DNA of 51,325 bases, taken from NCBI RefSeq assembly GCF_963678635.1, contig NW_026970771.1:1-51325 (forward strand), in the 5' to 3' direction. The DNA is from Symsagittifera roscoffensis (taxonomy: Eukaryota > Xenacoelomorpha > Acoela > Convolutidae). Position 1 is the stretch's first letter; each line of letters begins with the position of its first letter. The notes under the pieces are model-generated. The model saw only the letters and a list, made by a program, of their open reading frames with translations. It searched no databases and had not been told where the DNA came from. Below are positions 37,801 to 49,200 of this stretch, in pieces. A program made the position numbers and the translations under genes.

Positions 37801-40800
37801 ATCATTCTATGTGGCAAATAAACATCAGGTGAATCGATATAGCCACTGAAAATTATTCTATGTGGCAAATAAACATCAGGTGAATCGATATAGCCATTGA
37901 AAACCATTCTATGTGGCAAATAAACATCAGGTGAAACGATATAGCCACTGAAAATCATTCTATGTGGCAAATAAACATCAGGTGAATCGATATAGCCATT
38001 GACAATCATTCTATGTGGCAAATAAACATCAGGTGAATCAGTATAGCCACTGAAAATCATTCTATGTGGCAAATAAACATCAGGTGAATCGATATAGCCA
38101 TTGAAAATCATTCTATGTGGCAAATAAACATCAGGTGAATCTTTATAGCCACTGAAAATCATTCTATGTGGCAAATAAACATCAGGTGAATCGATATAGC
38201 CATTGAAAATCATTCTATGTGGCAAATAAACATCAGGTGAATCGATATAGCCACTGACAATCATTCTATGTGGCAAATAAACATCAGGTGAATCAGTATA
38301 GCCACTGAAAATCATTCTATGTGGCGAATAAACATCAGGTGAATCGATATAGCCACTGAAAATCATTCTATGTGGCAAATAAACATCAGGTGAATCGATA
38401 TAGCCACTGACAATCATTCTATGTGGCAAATAAACATCAGGTGAATCAGTATAGCCACTGAAAATTATTCTATGTGGCAAATAAACATCAGGTGAATCGA
38501 TATAGCCATTGAAAATCATTCTATGTGGCAAATAAACATCAGGTGAATCGATATAGCCACTGAAAATCATTCTATGTGGCGAATAAACATCAGGTGAATC
38601 GATATAGCTACTGAAAATCATTCTATGTGGCAAATAAACATCAGGTGAATCGATATAGCCACTGAAAATCATTCTATGTGGCAAATAAACATCAGGTGAA
38701 TCGATATAGCCACTGAAAATCATTCTATGTGGCAAATAAACATCAGGTGAATCGATATAGTCATTGAAAATCATTCTATGTGGCAAATAAACATCAGGTG
38801 AATCAGTATAGCCATTGAAAATCATTCTATGTGGCAAATAAACATCAGGTGAATCGATATAGCCATTGAAAATCATTCTATGTGGCAAATAAACATCAGG
38901 TGAATCGATATAGCCACTGAAAATCATTCTATGTGGCAAATAAACATCATGTGAATCGATATAGCCATTGAAAATCATTCTATGTGGCAAATAAACATCA
39001 GGTGAATCGATATAGCCATTGAAAATCATTATATGTGGCAAATAAACATCAGGTGAATCGATATAGCCACTGAAAATCATTCTATGTGGCAAATAAACAT
39101 CAGGTGAATCGATATAGCCACTGACAATCATTCTATGTGGCAAATAAACATCAGGTGAATCAGTATAGCCACTGAAAATCATTCTATGTGGCGAATAAAC
39201 ATCAGGTGAATCGATATAGCCACTGAAAATCATTCTATGTGGCAAATAAACATCAGGTGAATCGATATAGCCACTGACAATAATTCTATGTGGCAAATAA
39301 ACATCAGGTGAATCAGTATAGCCACTGAAAATCATTCTATGTGGCAAATAAACATCAGGTGAATCAGTATAGCCACTGAAAATCATTCTATGTGGCGAAT
39401 AAACATCAGGTGAATCGATATAGCCACTGAAAATCATTCTATGTGGCAAATAAACATCAGGTGAATCGATATAGTCATTGAAAATCATTCTATGTGGCAA
39501 ATAAACATCAGGTGAATCAGTATAGCCACTGAAAATCATTCTATGTGGCGAATAAACATCAGGTGAATCGATATAGCCACTGAAAATCATTCTATGTGGC
39601 AAATAAACATCAGGTGAATCGATATAGCCACTGAAAATCATTCTATGTGGCAAATAAACATTAGAAGAATCGATATAGCCACTGACAATCATTCTATGTG
39701 GCAAATAAACATCAGGTGAATCAGTATAGCCACTGAAAATCATTCTATGTGGCAAATAAACATCAGGTGAATCGATATAGCCATTGAAAATCATTCTATG
39801 TGACAAATAAACATCAGGTGAATCGATATAGCCACTGAAAATCATTCTATGTGGCAAATAAACATCAGGTGAATCGATATAGCCATTGAAAATCATTCTA
39901 TGTGGCAAATAAACATCAGGTGAATCGATATAGCCATTGAAAATCATTCTATGTGGCAAATAAACATCAGGTGAATCGATATAGCCACTGACAATCATTC
40001 TATGTGGCAAATAAACATCAGGTGAATCAGTATAGCCACTGACAATCATTCTATGTGGCAAATAAACATCAGGTGAATCGATATAGCCATTGAAAATCAT
40101 TCTATGTGGCAAATAAACATCAGGTGAATCGATATAGCCATTGAAAATCTTTCTATGTGGCAAATAAACATCAGGTGAATCGATATAGCCACTGAAAATC
40201 ATTCTATGTGGCAAATAAACATCAGGTGAATCGATATAGCCATTGAAAATCATTCTATGTGGCAAATATACATCAGGTGAATCGATATAGCCATTGAAAA
40301 TTATTCTATGTGGCAAATAAACATCAGGTGAATCGATATAGCCACTGACAATCATTCTATGTGGCAAATAAACATCAGGTGAATCAGTATAGCCACTGAC
40401 AATCATTCTATGTGGCAAATAAACATCAGGTGAATCGATATAGCCATTGAAAATCATTCTATGTGGCAAATAAACATCAGGTGAATCGATATAGCCATTG
40501 AAAATCATTCTATGTGGCAAATAAACATCAGGTGAATCGATATAGCCATTGAAAATCATTCTATGTGGCAAATAAACATCAGGTGAATCGATATAGCCAC
40601 TGAAAATTATTCTATGTGGCAAATAAACATCAGGTGAATCGATATAGCCATTGAAAATCATTCTATATGGCACATAAACATCAGGTGAATCGATATAGCC
40701 ATTGAAAATCATTCTATGTGGCAAATAAACATCAGGTGAATCGATATAGCCACTGAAAATCATTCTATGTGGCAAATAAACATCAGGTGAATCGATATAG

Positions 40801-41474
40801 CCATTGAAAATTATTCTATGTGGCAAATAAACATCAGGTGAATCGATATAGCCACTGAAAATCATTCTATGTGGCAAATAAACATCAGGTGAATCGATAT
40901 AGCCATTGAAAATCATTCTATGTGGCAAATAAACATCAGGTGAATCGATATAGCCATTGAAAATCATTCTATGTGGCAAATAAACATCAGGTGAATCGAT
41001 ATAGCCATTGAAAATCATTCTATGTGGCAAATAAACATCAGGTGAATCGATATAGCCATTGAAAATCATTCTATGTGGCAAATAAACATCAGGTGAATCG
41101 ATATAGCCACTGACAATCATTCTATGTGGCAAATAAACATCAGGTGAATCAGTATAACCACTGACAATCATTCTATGTGGCAAATAAACATCAGGTGAAT
41201 CAGTATAGCCACTGAAAATCATTCTATGTGGCAAATAAACATCAGGTGAATCAATATAGCCATTGAAAATCATTCTATGTGGCAAATAAACATCAGGTGA
41301 ATCGATATAGCCACTGAAAATCATTCTATGTGGCAAATAAACATCAGGTGAATCGATATAGCCATTGAAAATCATTCTATGTGGCAAATAAACATCAGGT
41401 GAATCGATATAGCCATTGAAAATCATTCTATGTGGCAGATAAACATCAGGTGAATCGATATAGCCATTGAAAAT
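31836..41474 (-). repeat. Array segment of 189 units rich in L14-to-S units, frame open
   Basis: There are 189 full units with no indel. The minus-strand frame is open from about 41,489 to the TAG at 31848 (3,213 codons). From about 35 kb onward a unit with GGCGAATAAAC (L14 to S) recurs next to a class E unit (MIFSGYT) on one side and a C/B pair on the other. This E-C(S) pairing is scarce left of 30 kb. Other private units: CATATAGAT with GTGAAAAAT near 33,250-33,280, GAAGAATC near 39,663 (P10/S9 region) and CGATGTAGCC (Y to H) near 35,133. The unusual length without a stop is what a neutral, recently amplified repeat with an open frame would give; I find no added coding signal. Confidence 0.9.
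31848..31850 (-). other. Stop-tagged unit 8: L14 to TAG, with M1 lost
   Basis: Same linked changes, 816 bp (16 units) from copy 7, but here the unit begins TATTCTACTT (M1 to I). It ends the 3,213-codon open stretch that enters from the right. No further stop-tagged unit occurs to the right in the window. Confidence 0.95.
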
Positions 41475-41510
41475 CATTCTATGTGGCAAATAAACATCAG
41501 GTGAATCGAT

Positions 41511-41513
41511 TTA
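41511..41513 (-). other. Nonsense unit: TAT to TAA, single occurrence
   Basis: CGATATAGCC is changed to CGATTTAGCC in the unit starting at 41475, giving TAA on the minus strand. I see no other copy of this change in the window, so it looks like a young private mutation. Confidence 0.95.
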
Positions 41514-43032
41514 GCCACTGACAATCATTCTATGTGGCAAATAAACATCAGGTGAATCAGTATAGCCACTGACAATCATTCTATGTGGCAAATAAACATC
41601 AGGTGAATCGATATAGCCATTGAAAATCATTCTATGTGGCAAATAAACATCAGGTGAATCGATATAGCCATTGAAAATCATTCTATGTGGCAAATAAACA
41701 TCAGGTGAATCGATATAGCCACTGAAAATCATTCTATGTGGCAAATAAACATCAGGTGAATCGATATAGCCATTGAAAATCATTCTATGTGGCAGATAAA
41801 CATCAGGTGAATCGATATAGCCATTGAAAATCATTCTATGTGGCAAATAAACATCAGGTGAATCGATATAGCCACTGAAAATCATTCTATGTGGCAAATA
41901 AACATCAGGTGAATCGATATAGCCACTGACAATCATTCTATGTGGCAAATAAACATCAGGTGAATCGATATAGCCACTGAAAATCATTCTATGTGGCAAA
42001 TAAACATCAGGTGAATCGATATAGCCATTGAAAATCATTCTATGTGGCAAATAAACATCAGGTGAATCGATATAGCCATTGAAAATTATTACATGTGGCA
42101 AATAAACATCAGGTGAATCGATATAGCCACTGACAATCATTCTATGTGGCAAATAAACATCAGGTGAATCAGTATAGCCACTGAAAATCATTCTATGTGG
42201 CAAATAAACATCAGGTGAATCGATATAGCCACTGAAAATCATTCTATGTGGCAAATAAACATCAGGTGAATCGATATAGCCACTGACAATCATTCTATGT
42301 GGCAAATAAACATCAGGTGAATCGATATAGCCACTGAAAATAATTCTATGTGGCAAATAAACATCAGGTGAATCGATATAGCCATTGAAAATCATTCTAT
42401 GTGGCAAATAAACATCAGGTGAATCGATATAGCCATTGAAAATTATTATATGTGGCAAATAAACATCAGGTGAATCGATATAGCCACTGACAATCATTCT
42501 ATGTGGCAAATAAACATCAGGTGAATCAGTATAGGCACTGAAAATCATTCTATGTGGCGAATAAACATCAGGTGAATCGATATAGCCACTGACAATCATT
42601 CTATGTGGCAAATAAACATCAGGTGAATCAGTATAGCCACTGAAAATCATTCTATGTGGCAAATAAACATCAGGTGAATCGATATAGCCACTGAAAATAA
42701 TTCTATGTGGCAAATAAACATCAGGTGAATCGATATAGCCATTGAAAATCATTCTATGTGGCAAATAAACATCAGGTGAATCGATATAGCCATTGAAAAT
42801 TATTATATGTGGCGAATAAACATCAGGTGAATCGATATAGCCACTGACAATCATTCTATGTGGCAAATAAACATCAGGTGAATCAGTATAGCCACTGAAA
42901 ATCATTCTATGTGGCAAATAAACATCAGGTGAATCGATATAGCCATTGAAAATTATTCTATGTGGCAAATAAACATCAGGTGAATCGATATAGCCACTGA
43001 AAATCATTCTATGTGGCAAATAAACATCAGGT

Positions 43033-44260
43033 GACTCCATATAGCCATTGAAAATCATTCTATGTGGCAAATAAACATCAGGTGAATCGATATAGCCATT
43101 GAAAATCATTCTATGTGGCAAATAAACATCAGGTGAATCGATATAGCCATTGAAAATCATTCTATGTGGCAAATAAACATCAGGTGAATCGATATAGCCA
43201 TTGAAAATTATTATATGTGGCAAATAAACATCAGGTGAATCGATATAGCCACTGACAATCATTCTATGTGGCAAATAAACATCAGGTGAATCAGTATAGG
43301 CACTGAAAATCATTCTATGTGGCGAATAAACATCAGGTGAATCGATATAGCCACTGACAATCATTCTATGTGGCAAATAAACATCAGGTGAATCGATATA
43401 GCCATTGAAAATTATTCTATGTGGCAAATAAACATCAGGTGAATCGATATAGCCACTGAAAATCATTCTATGTGGCAAATAAACATCAGGTGACTCCATA
43501 TAGCCATTGAAAATCATTCTATGTGGCAAATAAACATCAGGTGAATCGATATAGCCATTGAAAATCATTCTATGTGGCAAATAAACATCAGGTGAATCGA
43601 TATAGCCATTGAAAATCATTCTATGTGGCAAATAAACATCAGGTGAATCGATATAGCCATTGAAAATTATTATATGTGGCAAATAAACATCAGGTGAATC
43701 GATATAGCCACTGACAATCATTCTATGTGGCAAATAAACATCAGGTGAATCAGTATAGGCACTGAAAATCATTCTATGTGGCGAATAAACATCAGGTGAA
43801 TCGATATAGCCACTGACAATCATTCTATGTGGCAAATAAACATCAGGTGAATCAGTATAGCCACTGAAAATCATTCTATGTGGCAAATAAACATCAGGTG
43901 AATCGATATAGCCACTGAAAATAATTCTATGTGGCAAATAAACATCAGGTGAATCGATATAGCCATTGAAAATCATTCTATGTGGCAAATAAACATCAGG
44001 TGAATCGATATAGCCATTGAAAATTATTATATGTGGCGAATAAACATCAGGTGAATCGATATAGCCACTGACAATCATTCTATGTGGCAAATAAACATCA
44101 GGTGAATCAGTATAGCCACTGAAAATCATTCTATGTGGCAAATAAACATCAGGTGAATCGATATAGCCATTGAAAATTATTCTATGTGGCAAATAAACAT
44201 CAGGTGAATCGATATAGCCACTGAAAATCATTCTATGTGGCAAATAAACATCAGGTGACT
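43033..44260. repeat. 39-unit-offset higher-order block, copy 1
   Basis: Markers: GACTCCATATAG (I7 to M with D8 to E) at 43033, 43492 and 44257; TATAGGCAC in a class E unit (G6 to A) at 43296 and 43755; ATGTGGCGAA in a unit preceded by TATTAT at 44031. Every one of these has a partner exactly 1,989 bp (39 units) to the right. Inside the block the markers repeat at 459 bp (9 units). Confidence 0.9.
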
Positions 44261-45021
44261 CCATATAGCCATTGAAAATCATTCTATGTGGCAAATAAAC
44301 ATCAGGTGAATCGATATAGCCATTGAAAATTATTCTATGTGGCAAATAAACATCAGGTGAATCGATATAGCCACTGAAAATCATTCTATGTGGCAAATAA
44401 ACATCAGGTGACTCCATATAGCCATTGAAAATCATTCTATGTGGCAAATAAACATCAGGTGAATCGATATAGCCATTGAAAATCATTCTATGTGGCAAAT
44501 AAACATCAGGTGAATCGATATAGCCATTGAAAATCATTCTATGTGGCAAATAAACATCAGGTGAATCGATATAGCCATTGAAAATTATTATATGTGGCAA
44601 ATAAACATCAGGTGAATCGATATAGCCACTGACAATCATTCTATGTGGCAAATAAACATCAGGTGAATCAGTATAGGCACTGAAAATCATTCTATGTGGC
44701 GAATAAACATCAGGTGAATCGATATAGCCACTGACAATCATTCTATGTGGCAAATAAACATCAGGTGAATCGATATAGCCATTGAAAATTATTCTATGTG
44801 GCAAATAAACATCAGGTGAATCGATATAGCCACTGAAAATCATTCTATGTGGCAAATAAACATCAGGTGACTCCATATAGCCATTGAAAATCATTCTATG
44901 TGGCAAATAAACATCAGGTGAATCGATATAGCCATTGAAAATTATTCTATGTGGCAAATAAACATCAGGTGAATCGATATAGCCACTGAAAATCATTCTA
45001 TGTGGCAAATAAACATCAGGT

Positions 45022-46249
45022 GACTCCATATAGCCATTGAAAATCATTCTATGTGGCAAATAAACATCAGGTGAATCGATATAGCCATTGAAAATCATTC
45101 TATGTGGCAAATAAACATCAGGTGAATCGATATAGCCATTGAAAATCATTCTATGTGGCAAATAAACATCAGGTGAATCGATATAGCCATTGAAAATTAT
45201 TATATGTGGCAAATAAACATCAGGTGAATCGATATAGCCACTGACAATCATTCTATGTGGCAAATAAACATCAGGTGAATCAGTATAGGCACTGAAAATC
45301 ATTCTATGTGGCGAATAAACATCAGGTGAATCGATATAGCCACTGACAATCATTCTATGTGGCAAATAAACATCAGGTGAATCGATATAGCCATTGAAAA
45401 TTATTCTATGTGGCAAATAAACATCAGGTGAATCGATATAGCCACTGAAAATCATTCTATGTGGCAAATAAACATCAGGTGACTCCTTATAGCCATTGAA
45501 AATCATTCTATGTGGCAAATAAACATCAGGTGAATCGATATAGCCATTGAAAATCATTCTATGTGGCAAATAAACATCAGGTGAATCGATATAGCCATTG
45601 AAAATCATTCTATGTGGCAAATAAACATCAGGTGAATCGATATAGCCATTGAAAATTATTATATGTGGCAAATAAACATCAGGTGAATCGATATAGCCAC
45701 TGACAATCATTCTATGTGGCAAATAAACATCAGGTGAATCAGTATAGGCACTGAAAATCATTCTATGTGGCGAATAAACATCAGGTGAATCGATATAGCC
45801 ACTGACAATCATTCTATGTGGCAAATAAACATCAGGTGAATCAGTATAGCCACTGAAAATCATTCTATGTGGCAAATAAACATCAGGTGAATCGATATAG
45901 CCACTGAAAATAATTCTATGTGGCAAATAAACATCAGGTGAATCGATATAGCCATTGAAAATCATTCTATGTGGCAAATAAACATCAGGTGAATCGATAT
46001 AGCCATTGAAAATTATTATATGTGGCGAATAAACATCAGGTGAATCGATATAGCCACTGACAATCATTCTATGTGGCAAATAAACATCAGGTGAATCAGT
46101 ATAGCCACTGAAAATCATTCTATGTGGCAAATAAACATCAGGTGAATCGATATAGCCATTGAAAATTATTCTTTGTGGCAAATAAACATCAGGTGAATCG
46201 ATATAGCCACTGAAAATCATTCTATGTGGCAAATAAACATCAGGTGACT
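45022..46249. repeat. 39-unit-offset higher-order block, copy 2
   Basis: Partner of 43,033-44,260. Markers at 45022, 45285, 45481, 45744, 46020 and 46246, all at +1,989 bp. One marker has changed further: GACTCCTTATAG at 45481 (I7 to K) where copy 1 has GACTCCATATAG. Extra GACTCC units at 44410 and 44869 lie between the copies in a 3 + 9 + 3 + 9-unit rhythm, showing that 9- and 12-unit duplications happened as well. Confidence 0.9.
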
Positions 46250-49200
46250 CCATATAGCCATTGAAAATCATTCTATGTGGCAAATAAACATCAGGTGAAT
46301 CGATATAGCCATTGAAAATCATTCTATGTGGCAAATAAACATCAGGTGAATCGATATAGCCATTGAAAATTATTCTATGTGGCAAATAAACATCAGGTGA
46401 ATCGATATAGCCATTGAAAATTATTACATGTGGCAAATAAACATCAGGTGAATCGATATAGCCACTGACAATCATTCTATGTGGCAAATAAACATCAGGT
46501 GAATCAGTATAGCCACTGAAAATCATTCTATGTGGCGAATAAACATCAGGTGAATCGATATAGCCACTGAAAATCATTCTATGTGGCAAATAAACATCAG
46601 GTGAATCGATATAGCCACTGACAATCATTCTATGTGGCAAATAAACATCAGGTGAATCGATATAGCCACTGAAAATCATTCTATGTGGCAAATAAACATC
46701 AGGTGAATCGATATAGCCATTGAAAATCATTCTATGTGGCAAATAAACATCAGGTGAATCGATATAGCCATTGAAAATTATTATATGTGGCAAATAAACA
46801 TCAGGTGAATCGATATAGCCACTGACAATCATTCTATGTGGCAAATAAACATCAGGTGAATCAGTATAGCCACTGAAAATCCTTCTATGTGGCGAATAAA
46901 CATCAGGTGAATCGATATAGCCACTGAAAATCATTCTATGTGGCAAATAAACATCAGGTGAATCGATATAGCCACTGACAATCATTCTATGTGGCAAATA
47001 AACATCAGATGAATCGATATAGCCACTGACAATCATTCTATGTGGCAAATAAACATCAGGTGAATCAGTATAGCCACTGAAAATCATTCTATGTGGCAAA
47101 TAAACATCAGGTGAATCGATATAGCCACTGAAAATCATTCTATGTGGCAGATAAACATCAGGTGACTCGATATAGCCATTGAAAATCATTCTATGTGGCA
47201 AATAAACATCAGGTGAATCGATATAGCCATTGAAAATTATTCTATGTGGCAAATAAACATCAGGTGAATCGATATAGCCACTGAAAATTATTCTATGTGG
47301 CAAATAAACATCAGGTGACTCGATATAGCCATTGAAAATCATTCTATGTGGCAAATAAACATCAGGTGAATCGATATAGCCATTGAAAATTATTCTATGT
47401 GGCAAATAAACATCAGGTGAATCGATATAGCCACTGAAAATCATTCTATGTGGCAAATAAACATCAGGTGAATCGATATAGCCACTGACAATCATTCTAT
47501 GTGGCAAATAAACATCAGGTGAATCAGTATAGCCACTGACAATCATTCTATGTGGCAAATAAACATCAGCTGAATCGATATAGCCATTGAAAATCATTCT
47601 ATGTGGCAAATAAACATCAGGTGAATCGATATAGCCATTGAAAATCATTTTTTGTGGCAAATAAACATCAGGTGAATCGATATAGCCATTGAAAATCATT
47701 CTATGTGGCAAATAAACATCAGGTGAATCGATATAGCCACTGAAAATCATTCTATGTGGCAAATAAACATCAGGTGAATCGATATAGCCATTGAAAATCA
47801 TTCTATGTGGCAAATTAACATCTGGTGAATCGATATAGCCATTGAAAATCATTCTATGTGGCAAATAAACATCAGGTGAATCGATATAGCCACTGAAAAT
47901 CATTCTATGTGGCAAATAAACATCAGGTGAATCGATATAGCCACTGACAATCATTCTATGTGGCAAATAAACATCAGGTGAATCAGTATAGCCACTGAAA
48001 GTTATTCTATGTGGCAAATAAACATCTGGTGAATCGATATAGCCATTGAAAATCATTCTATGTGGCAAATAAACATCAGGTGAATCGATATAACCACTGA
48101 AAATTATTCTATGTGGCAAATAAACATCAGGTGAATCGATATAGCCATTGAAAATCATTCTATGTGGCAAATAAACATCAGGTGAATTGATATAGCCATT
48201 GAAAATCATTCTATGTGGCAAATAAACATCAGGTGAATCGATATAGCCACTGAAAATCATTCTATGTGGCAAATAAACATCAGGTGAATCGATATAGCCA
48301 CTGACAATCATTCTATGTGGCAAATAAACATCAGGTGAATCAGTATAGCCACTGAAAATCATTCTATGTGGCAAATAAACATCAGGTGAATCGATATAGC
48401 CACTGAAAATCATTCTATGTGGCAAATAAACATCAGGTGAATCGATATAGCCATTGAAAATCATTCTATGTGGCAAATAAACATCAGGTGAATCGATATA
48501 GCCACTGAAAATCATTCTATGTGGCAAATAAACATCAGGTGAATCGATATAGCCATTGAAAATCATTCTATGTGGCAAATAAACATCAGGTGAATCGATA
48601 TAGCCATTGAAAATTATTATATGTGGCAAATAAACATCAGGTGAATCGATATAGCCACTGAAAATCATTCTATGTGGCAAATAAACATCAGGTGAATCGA
48701 TATAGCCACTGACAATCATTCTATGTGGCAAATAAACATCAGGTGAATCAGTATAGCCACTGAAAGTTATTCTATGTGGCAAATAAACATCTGGTGAATC
48801 GATATAGCCATTGAAAATCATTCTATGTGGCAAATAAACATCAGGTGAATCGATATAGCCATTGAAAATCATTCTATGTGGCAAATAAACATCAGGTGAA
48901 TCGATATAGCCATTGAAAATCATTCTATGTGGCAAATAAACATCAGGTGAATCGATATAGCCACTGAAAATCATTCTATGTGGCAAATAAACATCAGGTG
49001 ATTCGATATAGCCATTGAAAATCATTCTATGTGGCAAATAAACATCAGCTGAATCGATATAGCCACTGAAAATCATTCTATGTGGCAAATAAACATCAGG
49101 TGAATCGATATAGCCACTGACAATCATTCTATGTGGCAAATAAACATCAGGTGAATCAGTATAGCCACTGAAAATCATTCTATGTGGCAAATAAACATCA

